A stretch of 64,000 nt of DNA, from positions 558,001-622,000 of the forward strand of contig CBDIHH010000007.1 in NCBI GenBank assembly GCA_965279095.1, written 5' to 3'. The notes beneath the pieces are model-generated. The model saw only the letters and a program-made list of their open reading frames with translations, was not told where the DNA came from and made no database searches. Of this stretch, positions 32,056 to 39,696 are shown piece after piece (position 1 is the stretch's first letter; each line of letters opens with the position of its first letter). Origin of the DNA: CBDIHH01 sp965279095. Lineage in GTDB: Bacteria; Pseudomonadota; Alphaproteobacteria; Caulobacterales; Caulobacteraceae. Position numbers and translations under genes: made by a program.

Positions 32056-32805
32056 CTAAGGCTGCCTATCCAACTGGTCCAGCAGGCCGCCGGCTTCGGC
32101 CACGAAGGCCCGCACCACCTCGGCCGCATAGGGGTTCTGGGTCTGGATCGCCTGGAACAGGGCGAAGCTGTCGCCGCCCACCAGGCCGCAGAGGTCCAGC
32201 AGATGCTGGTAGGAATGGGTCTTCAGCGTCTCGTCGGGGATGTCGAGGTTCACCAGCGCGCGGCCGATCAGGTGGGTGAGGGCCTGGACATAGGCCATCT
32301 CGCGATCATGCGCCTCCGGGGTGGTGACGGTGGGGGCCAGGCCGATCCCCTCGGCCCAGCGGACGATGTCGCCTTGGCGGTCGCCGCGCACGGGGCAGAC
32401 CACCAGCCGCTGCCCGGCCAGGCCCTGGCGCGCGCTCTGCGGCCCGAACAGGGGGTGGGTGGCGACGATGTCCACATGGGCCGGCAGGGCCTCCAGCATC
32501 CATCGCACCGGCAGGGACTTGACCGAGCCGACATCGACCACCAGGGCGCCCGCCGTCAGGTGCGGCGCGATCTGGGCGAACACGGCCTGCATGGCGGCGA
32601 TCGGCACGGCGACCACCACCGTCCCGCAGGCCGCCGCCTGCTCGAGGGATCCGGGGCGCAGGCCTGCCGCCTCGATCTCGGCGGCCAGCCCCGCGCTGTC
32701 GTGGACGACCAGATCGTGGGTCGGGGCCAGCAGGCCGGCGGCGAGCCGCCCGAACTGGCCGAAGCCGATCAGGCCCAGGGTCGCATCATGGGGGGCGGTG
32801 GTCAT
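32056..32805 (-). CDS. Prephenate/arogenate dehydrogenase
   Basis: 249 aa. Rossmann loop LGLIGFGQFGRLAAGLL; AVPIAAMQAVFAQIAPHL; VDVGSVKSLPVRWM; and THPLFGPQSA with the family histidine. The C-terminal helical part DREMAYVQALTHLIGRAL carries the second histidine. It makes 4-hydroxyphenylpyruvate or tyrosine. It is short for the family (~250 against ~290-310 aa) because the C-terminal dimer domain is compact. ATG 32805 has GGGACG upstream; longer in-frame starts lack a signal. It converges on the chorismate mutase-hisC pair across a palindromic repeat. Confidence 0.88.
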   Translation of the reverse strand: MTTAPHDATLGLIGFGQFGRLAAGLLAPTHDLVVHDSAGLAAEIEAAGLRPGSLEQAAACGTVVVAVPIAAMQAVFAQIAPHLTAGALVVDVGSVKSLPVRWMLEALPAHVDIVATHPLFGPQSARQGLAGQRLVVCPVRGDRQGDIVRWAEGIGLAPTVTTPEAHDREMAYVQALTHLIGRALVNLDIPDETLKTHSYQHLLDLCGLVGGDSFALFQAIQTQNPYAAEVVRAFVAEAGGLLDQLDRQP

Positions 32806-32887
32806 GGCGCCGTCCCTAGCCCGGCGCGGCGGCCTTCGCAAATCGCGCTCTAGGCTCGGGCGGTCGAACGCCCTAAGGGTCGCGGCG

Positions 32888-33796
32888 ATGACGCACGCTC
32901 CCGACCATGGCCACGACCACGTCCACGCCCATCACGCCCCGCCCCCGGGCGATTGGCGCTATGGCGTCGGCATCGCCCTGAACCTGGGGTTCGTCGGCGT
33001 CGAGGCCTTTGTCGGCGTCATCAGCCATTCCACCGCCCTTCTCGCCGACGCCGGACACAACCTGTCGGACGTGCTGGGCCTGGTCCTGGCCGGCGGCGCG
33101 GCCTGGCTGGCGCGCCGCCCGCCCACGGCCCGGCGCACCTATGGCTACGGCAAGGCGACGGTGCTGGCGGCGGTGCTCAACGGCCTGCTGTTGATCTTCA
33201 TCTCCGGCGGCCTGGCGGTGGAGGCGATCCAGCGCCTGGGCGATCCGCAGCCGGTGCGGGCGGGGCTGGTGATGGCCACCGCCGCCGTCGGGGTGCTGAT
33301 CAACGGCGGCACCGCCCTGCTGTTCATGGGCCACGCCCACGACGTCAACGCCCGCGGCGCCTTCCTGCACATGGCCGCCGACGCCGCCGTCTCGGCCGGG
33401 GTCATCGTCGCCGCCCTGGTCATCAGCCTGACCGGCGCCAACTGGATCGATCCGGCCGTCACCCTGGTGGTGGTGGTGATCATCATCCTCGGAGCCTGGG
33501 GCGTCCTGCGCGAAGCCACCGACCTGGCCATGGACGCCGCGCCCCGGGGCGTCGACCTGGACGCGGTGGCCGGCTTCATCCAGGCCCAGCCGGGGGTCGC
33601 GGCCATCCACGACCTGCACGTCTGGGGCCTGTCCACCACCCGCCACGCCCTGACCGTGCATGTGGTGCGCCCCGAGGGCGGCGACGACGACGCCTTCCTC
33701 CATGACCTTTGCCACGATCTCGACCATCGCTTCGGCATCGCCAAGGTAACCGTGCAGATCGAGCGCGCCTCGGACGAGGGCTGCGTCGCGACCTGA
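32888..33796 (+). CDS. Zinc-type cation diffusion facilitator (CzcD/ZitB-like)
   Basis: 302 aa. A histidine-rich cytosolic N-terminus (THAPDHGHDHVHAHHAP) is followed by six membrane helices. TM2 has HNLSD and TM5 HMAAD, the HxxxD/HxxxD (HDHD) site of zinc-selective CDFs. The C-terminal metallochaperone-like domain has IHDLHVWGLSTTRHALTVHV. It exports Zn2+ (possibly Cd2+/Co2+) by proton antiport. Single gene, divergent from the dehydrogenase. A second CDF with a different site lies at 55992-56951. Confidence 0.93.
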   Translation: MTHAPDHGHDHVHAHHAPPPGDWRYGVGIALNLGFVGVEAFVGVISHSTALLADAGHNLSDVLGLVLAGGAAWLARRPPTARRTYGYGKATVLAAVLNGLLLIFISGGLAVEAIQRLGDPQPVRAGLVMATAAVGVLINGGTALLFMGHAHDVNARGAFLHMAADAAVSAGVIVAALVISLTGANWIDPAVTLVVVVIIILGAWGVLREATDLAMDAAPRGVDLDAVAGFIQAQPGVAAIHDLHVWGLSTTRHALTVHVVRPEGGDDDAFLHDLCHDLDHRFGIAKVTVQIERASDEGCVAT

Positions 33797-33798
33797 GC

Positions 33799-34260
33799 CT
33801 ATTTGCCCCGCCGCGCCCGGAAGAACCCCTTCAGCAAGGCCGCGCTCTCGTCCGCCAGCACCCCGCCCTGAACCTGCGGCCGCCAATGGCAGGTGGGCTG
33901 GTCGAACACCCGAGCGCCGTGGACCACGCCGCCGCCCTTGGGATCGTCCGCGCCGAACACCACCGTCCCGATCCTGGCGTGGCTGATGGCCCCGGCGCAC
34001 ATGGCGCAGGGCTCCAGCGTCACCACCAGGGTCAGGCCTGTCAGCCGATAGTTGCCCAGGGCCGCCGCCGCCGCCCGGATGGCCAGGATCTCGGCATGGG
34101 CGGTGGGATCGTGCGCGGCGATGGGGCTGTTTCCCGCCCGGGCGATCACCGCGCCGGTGGCCGGATCGACGATCACCGCCCCGATCGGGGCCTCGCCGCG
34201 TCCGGCGGCGGCTTGCGCCTCGTCCAGGGCGATGCGCATTGTGGAAACATGGTCGACCAT
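33799..34260 (-). CDS. tadA: tRNA-specific adenosine deaminase
   Basis: 153 aa. The zinc-binding deaminase motifs are complete: HAEILAIRAA (His ligand plus proton-shuttle Glu) and EPCAMCAGA (two Cys ligands). GVVFG-type strands follow, and the HARIG segment used for tRNA binding is present. It deaminates A34 of tRNA-Arg(ACG) to inosine. It can start at ATG 34260 or ATG 34239. The first shares the 12-bp palindrome ATGGTCGACCAT with the start of the divergent pseudouridine synthase. The open frame continues upstream but loses homology. Confidence 0.92.
   Translation of the reverse strand: MVDHVSTMRIALDEAQAAAGRGEAPIGAVIVDPATGAVIARAGNSPIAAHDPTAHAEILAIRAAAAALGNYRLTGLTLVVTLEPCAMCAGAISHARIGTVVFGADDPKGGGVVHGARVFDQPTCHWRPQVQGGVLADESAALLKGFFRARRGK
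34249..34260. promoter_or_regulatory. Shared palindromic start codons of tadA and the pseudouridine synthase
   Basis: ATGGTCGACCAT reads identically on both strands. It provides ATG at 34249 for the plus-strand gene and ATG at 34260 for the minus-strand gene, both encoding MVDH. If both starts are used, the transcripts must overlap or begin inside the opposite coding region. Confidence 0.5.
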
Positions 34261-35274
34261 TCCAAGACACCAAGCCCGGACCGCCTCCGGGGTCAAGGCG
34301 GCGACTCCGCCGCCGACAGCGACGGGGGCGAGCGCGTCGCCAAGGTGCTGGCCCGCGCCGGCGTCGCCTCGCGCCGCGAGGTCGAGCGGCTGATCGAGGC
34401 CCGACGGGTGGCGATGAACGGCCAGGTGCTGGAAACGCCGGCGGTCAAGGTCGGCCCCGGCGACATCCTCACCCTGGACGGCCAGGTGGTGGGCGAGGCC
34501 GAGCCGGCGCGAGTGTGGCGCTACCACAAGCCCGTGGGCCTGGTGACCTCGCACAACGATCCCATGAACCGCCCCACCGTGTTCGCCGCCCTGCCCGACT
34601 ACCTGCCCCGGGTGATCTCCATCGGCCGGCTGGACCTGAATTCCGAGGGCCTGCTGCTGCTCACCAACGACGGCGGCCTGGCCCGGGCCCTGGAGATGCC
34701 GTCCAACGGCTGGGTGCGCCGCTACCGGGCCCGAGCCCGCGGCCGGGTGACCCAGGCCCAGCTCGACACCCTCAAGGACGGCCTGGTCTGGGAGGGCGTC
34801 ACCTACGGCCCCATCGAGGCGCGCCTCGACAAGGCCAAGGACGGGCCCCAGGGCGCCAACCTGTGGATCTCGGTGGCGATCACCGAGGGCAAGAATCGCG
34901 AGGTTCGGCGGGTGCTGGAGAGCCTCGGCCTCACCGTCAACCGCCTGATCCGCCTGTCCTATGGCCCCTTCGTGCTGGGCGACCTGGGCTCGGGCGGGGT
35001 GGAAGAGGTGGGCCCCCGGGTGATCCGCGAACAGCTCGCCGACTTCATCGCCCCGGCCAACCTGCCCACCGGCGACAAGATCGCCCCGGTGCCCAAATCC
35101 TCCGTGGTCCCCCGCCGCCCCGCGGGCCAGGGCAAGAGCCGCGCCGCCGGCGACGAACCCAGGCCCAAGCCCGTCTACAAGGCCGGCTGGGCCAAGCCCA
35201 AGCCCAAGCCGCGCCCCGTGGCCAAACCCGGCGGCCCCAAGGTGCGAACCTCGGGGAAGAAGGGGAAGGCGTAG
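34249..35274 (+). CDS. RluB-type 23S rRNA pseudouridine synthase
   Basis: 341 aa. An S4 RNA-binding domain (GERVAKVLARAGVASRREVE...VAMNGQVL, ~28-75) is followed by the RsuA/RluB catalytic domain with GRLDLNSEGLLLLTNDGG, whose aspartate is D129. NREVRRVLESLGLTVNRLIR is also present. A basic Lys/Pro-rich tail (residues ~285-341, KPKPKPRPVAKPGGPK) probably binds rRNA. It isomerises a uridine in the helix 89-90 region by family analogy (U2605 for RluB). It has a short acidic N-terminal extension before the S4 domain. Divergent and overlapping with tadA at the start codons. Confidence 0.9.
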   Translation: MVDHSKTPSPDRLRGQGGDSAADSDGGERVAKVLARAGVASRREVERLIEARRVAMNGQVLETPAVKVGPGDILTLDGQVVGEAEPARVWRYHKPVGLVTSHNDPMNRPTVFAALPDYLPRVISIGRLDLNSEGLLLLTNDGGLARALEMPSNGWVRRYRARARGRVTQAQLDTLKDGLVWEGVTYGPIEARLDKAKDGPQGANLWISVAITEGKNREVRRVLESLGLTVNRLIRLSYGPFVLGDLGSGGVEEVGPRVIREQLADFIAPANLPTGDKIAPVPKSSVVPRRPAGQGKSRAAGDEPRPKPVYKAGWAKPKPKPRPVAKPGGPKVRTSGKKGKA

Positions 35275-35344
35275 GCGCTAAGCCCTCCCATCGATGGCTT
35301 AAGGCCTTCACGGATCTACGACCGCCGCCAAGCCCACTGCCGGG

Positions 35345-35490
35345 CCCCTCGCCCCGCTTGCGGGGAGAGGTTGGGTGAGGGGGCGTTCCGACACGGAATC
35401 GCCGGCCGCCCTGCCGCGACTTCGCCGCGGCGTTCCTCGCTGACGCTCGGAACCCCCTCACCTAGCCTCTCCCCGAAGAGCGGGGAGAGG
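35345..35490. repeat. CTCTCCCCG-type inverted repeat pair
   Basis: The left element (35345-35388) reads CCCTCGCCCCGCTTGCGGGG then AGAGGTTGGGTGAGGGGG. The right element (35449-35490) is its inverse, ending in a perfect 10-bp hairpin CCTCTCCCCG-AAGAG-CGGGGAGAGG. The left element recurs base for base at 38475-38519. It lies between the convergent pseudouridine synthase and serine hydrolase genes and may help end both transcripts. Confidence 0.8.
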
Positions 35491-35510
35491 AACTACCCTG
35501 CAGACACGCC

Positions 35511-36719
35511 CTACCGCGCCCCCAGATCCCGCAGCACCAGGTTCGCCAGCACCGCATTGTCCCACGGCGCGTCCCTGGGCGGGAAATCGCCCATGCGAAG
35601 GATCACCAGCCGCCGCGACGGGACCACATACATCACCTGGTTGGCGTTGCCGTCGAACAGGAACAGGTCTGGCGCCAGATAGGGCTCGGACTGTTTCTGC
35701 CGCGCGGTCTCGGCCTTGCCGTAGCCGGGGGCCTTGGGGTCACGGCCCGGGACGAAGACGCCCAGGCCATAGGTCGGATTGGCCCGGCTGGGGGCCTGCA
35801 TCTGCCCGACGAACCCCGGGGGCAGCAGACGGCGCCCGTCCCATACCCCGTCCTGCGACAGCAGCACGCCGATCCGCAGCCAGGCCTCGGCCGGCAGCAG
35901 CACGCAGCAGCCGGCGTGGCCGAGCCCGCCCTCGCGGCCGAGCCAGATCTGCCCCCCCGGCGCCCCGATCGGCTGCAGCAGGCGCGAGGCGATGAAGGTG
36001 GCGAACCGCTGGCCCGTGGCCCGCTCCACCACGATGGTGGCGAGGTCCGCCGAGGCGCCGGCGTAGGTGTATTGCGCCCCCGGCGCCGCGATCAGCGGAT
36101 AGTGGGCGATGACGAAGGCGTCGTGGTGCGGATCCAGGAAGGCCCGGCTCGAGGGGCTGTCGGGGTCGCCGATCGGGCTCTGCGGCATGAAGCCGGCGGT
36201 CATGTCGAGCAGTTGGCGGATGGTGATCGGCTCTTTGGGCGTGCCGCGCCACTCGGGGATGAAGTCGACCGCCCGCTGGTCGAGCGACCGGATCGCCCCG
36301 CTCTGGATCGCCAGCCCCACCGCGATGGCCCCCAGCGGCTTGCCCATCGACCGCCCCTTCTGCAGGGTCGTTGCATCGGCGCCATGGGCATAGGCAGCGG
36401 CCTGCACCGCCCCGTCCTTCCACACCAGCACCGCCTTGGAATTGGTGGCCTCGGCCAGGGCGGCGATCGTGGCGCTAGCCTCGGCCGACAACTGCGGCTT
36501 AGCGGCGACGGGCACGGGCTTGGCGTTCCGCGCCCCGGCGATCGGCTCAAGGATGTCGTAGGCCTCCCCGGTGCGAAACAGCGGATCGGCCAGACGCTTC
36601 AGATACAGGGCCTCCTCGGCCGGGGTGTTGGTCGCGACGTCGGCGGCGGCGGCGGTACCGGCGAGACCGACCAGCAGCAGGATAAGCGTCGCCAGGCGTC
36701 GCAGCGTTCGCGTCATCAT
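35511..36719 (-). CDS. Serine hydrolase, beta-lactamase family (class C fold)
   Basis: 402 aa. The signal peptide LATLILLLVGLAGTAAAA targets it to the periplasm. The active-site SxxK is SMGK in GRSMGKPLGAIAVGLA; the second motif appears as YTYAG (YxN-like, with G for N). A C-terminal HxG-like triad is not obvious (LRMGDFPP). Relatives include penicillin-binding esterases and 6-aminohexanoate-dimer hydrolase types; a true beta-lactamase is unlikely. ATG 36719 overlaps the stop of the CDP-alcohol phosphatidyltransferase as ATGA, so it is coupled to lipid synthesis genes. Confidence 0.85.
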   Translation of the reverse strand: MMTRTLRRLATLILLLVGLAGTAAAADVATNTPAEEALYLKRLADPLFRTGEAYDILEPIAGARNAKPVPVAAKPQLSAEASATIAALAEATNSKAVLVWKDGAVQAAAYAHGADATTLQKGRSMGKPLGAIAVGLAIQSGAIRSLDQRAVDFIPEWRGTPKEPITIRQLLDMTAGFMPQSPIGDPDSPSSRAFLDPHHDAFVIAHYPLIAAPGAQYTYAGASADLATIVVERATGQRFATFIASRLLQPIGAPGGQIWLGREGGLGHAGCCVLLPAEAWLRIGVLLSQDGVWDGRRLLPPGFVGQMQAPSRANPTYGLGVFVPGRDPKAPGYGKAETARQKQSEPYLAPDLFLFDGNANQVMYVVPSRRLVILRMGDFPPRDAPWDNAVLANLVLRDLGAR

Positions 36720-37387
36720 CCCGCCGCCTTCGCCCCCCGCAACCCCGCCGCCATGTGCCGGGTCCGCCGCCAGACCGTCACCACACAGCCCAGCGCGATC
36801 ACCGCCAGGGCGATCATGAAGGTCTCGCCGCGCCAGCCCCACAGGGCCTCCAGGGCCGAGATCAGGCAGGCGACGGTGAGGGCGAACATGCGGTGGGGCT
36901 TGGCCATCGGCCCGCAGAAGTCGGCGAGCAGGCCGAGGCCGCGGCCGAGCTCGCGGACGTAGGCGGTCAGCACCGCCAGCACCGCGCACAGCCAGCCCAG
37001 GGCAGAACCCACCTCATAGCCCGCCCCGAAGGCGGCGTAGCCGGCGCCGGCCAGGAAGAAGATGTCTGCGATGCGGTCGGGCAGCTCGTTCCAGATCGGG
37101 CCGAAGACCGACTTGCGGTCGTGCTCCACCGCGATCATGCCGTCGAGCATATTGGCCAGCAGGCGCAGCTGGATGCACACCGCGGCCAGCACCAGGGTCA
37201 CCGCCCTCCCCGCCGGCTCGGCCAGGCCCGACAGGCACAGCAGCGCCCCGCCCAGCAGGGCCACCACCACGCTGGAGGCCGAGATCAGGTCGGGGCTGAC
37301 ATAGCGGCCGGCCAGCCGCCGGGCGAGGCCCTCGGCCCAGGCGGTCCCCCGCGTCTTCAGGGGGCGGCGGTTGGCGGTGTCGGTCAT
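36716..37387 (-). CDS. CDP-alcohol phosphatidyltransferase (YnbA-like)
   Basis: 223 aa with about six membrane helices. The family motif appears as NMLDGMIAV...GPIWNELPDRIAD. Compared with the canonical D-x2-DG-x2-AR-x8-G-x3-D-x3-D, the first and third Asp are Asn and AR is replaced, as in the YnbA branch rather than PgsA/PssA. It would displace CMP from a CDP-diacylglycerol-like donor; the head group is unknown. ATG 37387 has AAGAGA upstream. It is divergent from a CdsA-like gene and coupled to the serine hydrolase. Confidence 0.82.
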   Translation of the reverse strand: MTDTANRRPLKTRGTAWAEGLARRLAGRYVSPDLISASSVVVALLGGALLCLSGLAEPAGRAVTLVLAAVCIQLRLLANMLDGMIAVEHDRKSVFGPIWNELPDRIADIFFLAGAGYAAFGAGYEVGSALGWLCAVLAVLTAYVRELGRGLGLLADFCGPMAKPHRMFALTVACLISALEALWGWRGETFMIALAVIALGCVVTVWRRTRHMAAGLRGAKAAG

Positions 37388-37475
37388 CGGGATCTCTTGG
37401 GCCGGGGCGTGACAGGAGGGCGCGGGAGGCAGAAACGACAACGCTTCAATCACACATGCGGGTTAACCCTAGGTC

Positions 37476-38444
37476 ATGCCGCCGCCCCTGCGCGACCTGT
37501 TCCTGACGACGCCCCCCGCCCTGCTGTGGGGCGTGGCGGCCGTCGTCGGCCTGCTCCTGCTGGGCGCCGCCGCGGCCATCGCCCTGCCGCGGCTGAAGCC
37601 CGGCGGCGACCACGCCAACCTGCGCCAGCGGGTGGCCTCCTGGTGGGTGATGGCGGCGCTGCTGATCGCGGCCCTGCTGCTGGGCGCCCCAGCCACCATC
37701 GCCCTGTTCGCGGTGGTCTCCTTCATCGCCCTGCGCGAATTCCTGTCCCTGTCGCCGCTGAGCCGCGCCGACCGGCTGATCGTGCTGACAGCCTATATGA
37801 CCATCCCCCTGTGCTACGGCCTCGTGGCCTTCGACGAATACGGCAAATACCTGGTCGCCATCCCGGTCTACGCCTTTCTGATCCTGCCGTTCCTGATGGC
37901 CGTCGCCGGCCAGACCGAGCGCTACCTGTCCCGCGCCGCCATCGTCCACTGGGCGGTGGTGACCTGCGTCTTCAATCTCGGCTTCATCCCCTTCCTGATG
38001 AAGGTCCCGGCGTGGGAGACGCCCCAGGCGGGGCCCGCCGGCCTGGTGTTCCTGCTGCTGCTGGCCACCGAGGCCAACGATGTGGCGCAATACTGCTGGG
38101 GCAAGGCCATCGGGCGCCGCAAGATCATGCCCAGGGTCAGCCCCAACAAGACCTGGGAGGGATTCCTCGGCGGCTGGGCGACCACCGCTGCGATCATCCT
38201 GGTGCTCGGCCCCGTCTTCACCCCACTGCACGGGATCGGCCTGTGGGTGGTGGCCCTGCTCCTGCCCCCCGCCGGGTTCGCCGGGGACGTGACCATGTCG
38301 GCGATCAAGCGCGACCTGAAGGTCAAGGACACCTCGGCCCTGATCCCCGGCCACGGCGGGGTGCTCGACCGCATCGACAGCCTGACCTTCACCGCCCCCC
38401 TGTATTTTCACCTGCTGGCGTTTTTTGCGTTGGATCGGTTCTAG
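37476..38444 (+). CDS. Phosphatidate cytidylyltransferase (CdsA/YnbB-like)
   Basis: 322 aa, about eight membrane helices. The family signature is GDVTMSAIKRDLKVKDTSAL then PGHGGVLDRIDSLTFTAP, with SPNKTWEGFLGGW upstream. It makes CDP-diacylglycerol from phosphatidate and CTP. It adjoins a YnbA-like transferase and an acyltransferase rather than the uppS/dxr genes that usually flank housekeeping cdsA in this group. It is therefore probably a second, dedicated CDP-diglyceride synthase. An 88-bp divergent promoter region separates it from the transferase gene. Confidence 0.88.
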   Translation: MPPPLRDLFLTTPPALLWGVAAVVGLLLLGAAAAIALPRLKPGGDHANLRQRVASWWVMAALLIAALLLGAPATIALFAVVSFIALREFLSLSPLSRADRLIVLTAYMTIPLCYGLVAFDEYGKYLVAIPVYAFLILPFLMAVAGQTERYLSRAAIVHWAVVTCVFNLGFIPFLMKVPAWETPQAGPAGLVFLLLLATEANDVAQYCWGKAIGRRKIMPRVSPNKTWEGFLGGWATTAAIILVLGPVFTPLHGIGLWVVALLLPPAGFAGDVTMSAIKRDLKVKDTSALIPGHGGVLDRIDSLTFTAPLYFHLLAFFALDRF

Positions 38445-38474
38445 ATGTCGATACCTGCTCCACAGCGCCAACGA

Positions 38475-38640
38475 GCCCCTCGCCCCGCTTGCGGGGAGAG
38501 GTTGGGTGAGGGGGCGTTCGGCGGGCGACACGGCGAAATGCATTCGCGACGGCGCCGCCATCCTGCGATGCCGCGCCTGGCGGAAACGCCCCTCACCCGG
38601 CGCTACGCGCCGACCTCTCCCCGCAAGCGGGGCGAGGTGA
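38475..38640. repeat. CTCTCCCCG-type repeats upstream of the DUF559 gene
   Basis: 38475-38519 repeats the element at 35345 exactly (GCCCCTCGCCCCGCTTGCGG...GGGGGCGTTC). 38588-38640 is a second element, GCCCCTCACCCGGCGCTACG...GGCGAGGTGA. That element recurs with one mismatch at 38995-39047. The two elements here lie in inverted orientation on either side of ~70 unique bases. Confidence 0.85.
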
Positions 38641-38655
38641 CCGTCGAGGCCGTCC

Positions 38656-39054
38656 ATGGCTGATCTCCTCACAGCGCGAGCGAGGGAACTGCGGGCCCGC
38701 CAGACGAAGGTGGAGGCCAAACTCTGGCGTCACCTGCGCAACCGCCAACTCGGTGGATGGAAGTGGCGGCGGCAAGTCCCCGTCGGACCGTTCATCGTCG
38801 ACTTCTACTGCGCGGAGGCCGCGATGGTGGTGGAGCTCGACGGCGGCCAGCATACGGAAGCGGTCGCTTATGAAGCGCGGCGAACAGAGTATCTCGAGGC
38901 GCAAGGGCTGAAGATGCTGAGGTTTCCCAATGACGATGTCTGGTCGCACCACGACGGGGTGTGCGAGGTGATCCTGGCGGCGTGCGGCGGAACGGCCCCT
39001 CACCCGGCGCTACGCGCCGACCTCTCCCCGCAAGCGGGGCAAGGTGAGCTATGA
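38656..39054 (+). CDS. DUF559 (Vsr-like endonuclease fold) protein
   Basis: 132 aa. DUF559 core: TKVEAKLWRHLRNRQLGGWK, RRQVPVGPFIVDFYC, and VVELDGGQH, which supplies the D...ExD-type active site of the very-short-patch-repair nuclease fold. RTEYLEAQGLKMLRFPNDDV follows. The last ~20 residues (GTAPHPALRADLSPQAG) are encoded by the right-hand copy of a 53-bp direct repeat, so the frame has been extended into the repeat. Its stop overlaps the acyltransferase start (ATGA). Biological role unknown; a small intergenic nuclease associated with repeats. Confidence 0.87.
   Translation: MADLLTARARELRARQTKVEAKLWRHLRNRQLGGWKWRRQVPVGPFIVDFYCAEAAMVVELDGGQHTEAVAYEARRTEYLEAQGLKMLRFPNDDVWSHHDGVCEVILAACGGTAPHPALRADLSPQAGQGEL
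38995..39047. repeat. Right direct repeat of the DUF559 unit
   Basis: Matches 38588-38640 at 52 of 53 positions with an offset of 407. It begins GCCCCTCACCCGGCGCTACG and contains CTCTCCCCGCAAGCGGGG. It overlaps the 3' end of the DUF559 frame and ends four bases before the acyltransferase start codon. Confidence 0.88.
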
Positions 39055-39692
39055 ATGCCCTGCGCACCCTCCTCCTCACCCTCGTCGCCAAGCCCCTGGC
39101 GCGCTTCCTCACCGGCGCCGATGTGGTCGGGCGCGAGCATCTGCCGACGCGGGGGCCGGCCATCGTTGCGGCCAATCACAACAGCCATGTGGACACCCTG
39201 CTGCTGCTGACCATCTTCCCCGCGGCGGTGCTGCCCAAGGTGCGGCCGGCGGCGGCGGCGGACTATTTCCTCAAGGACCCGGTGATCGGCTGGTTCTCGA
39301 GGAACCTGATCGGCATCGTCCCAGTGGCGCGCGACAAGGTGCGGGACGGCGAGGACATCCTGGCCCCCGCCCGGGAGGCGCTGGAGGCCGGCTGCATCGT
39401 CATCGTCTTTCCCGAAGGCACCCGCGGCGACGCCTCCGACGACATGGGCCGGCTGAAGAACGGCGTGGCCCGCCTGGCCGAGGCCTGCCCCCAGGTGCCG
39501 GTGATCCCCGTGTGGATCCAGGGCGCCGGCCGGGTGCTGCCCAAGGGCAAGGCGATTCCCGTGCCGATGAACTGCACCGTCCTGGCCGGCCCCCCGGTGC
39601 GCTGGGAGGGCCGGCGCACGCCGTTCATGGACGCCCTGCGCGACGGCCTGCTGGCCCTGAAGGCCGCCGCCCCCCCGCAGCGGTGGAGCTGA
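39051..39692 (+). CDS. 1-acyl-sn-glycerol-3-phosphate acyltransferase-like (PlsC family)
   Basis: 213 aa. Catalytic HX4D motif in AANHNSHVDTLLLL; second motif VFPEGTRGD; IPVWIQGAG. A membrane-associated acyltransferase that would make phosphatidate or acylate a related glycerophospholipid. The start codon overlaps the DUF559 stop (ATGA). Before the DUF559 insertion it probably followed the cdsA-like gene directly, giving a lipid operon of CDP-diglyceride synthase plus acyltransferase (inference). RsmD follows after four bases. Confidence 0.87.
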   Translation: MNALRTLLLTLVAKPLARFLTGADVVGREHLPTRGPAIVAANHNSHVDTLLLLTIFPAAVLPKVRPAAAADYFLKDPVIGWFSRNLIGIVPVARDKVRDGEDILAPAREALEAGCIVIVFPEGTRGDASDDMGRLKNGVARLAEACPQVPVIPVWIQGAGRVLPKGKAIPVPMNCTVLAGPPVRWEGRRTPFMDALRDGLLALKAAAPPQRWS

Positions 39693-39696
39693 GGCC

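Noticed and set aside
35511..36719. True antibiotic-resistance beta-lactamase
   Set aside because: SxxK is present, but the second motif is YAG rather than YxN and no KTG/HxG triad is evident, so only a serine-hydrolase call is justified.
38475..39054. Insertion sequence around the DUF559 gene
   Set aside because: There is no transposase; DUF559 is a nuclease-fold protein and the repeats are direct, not terminal inverted repeats. Kept instead as a repeat-nuclease unit.
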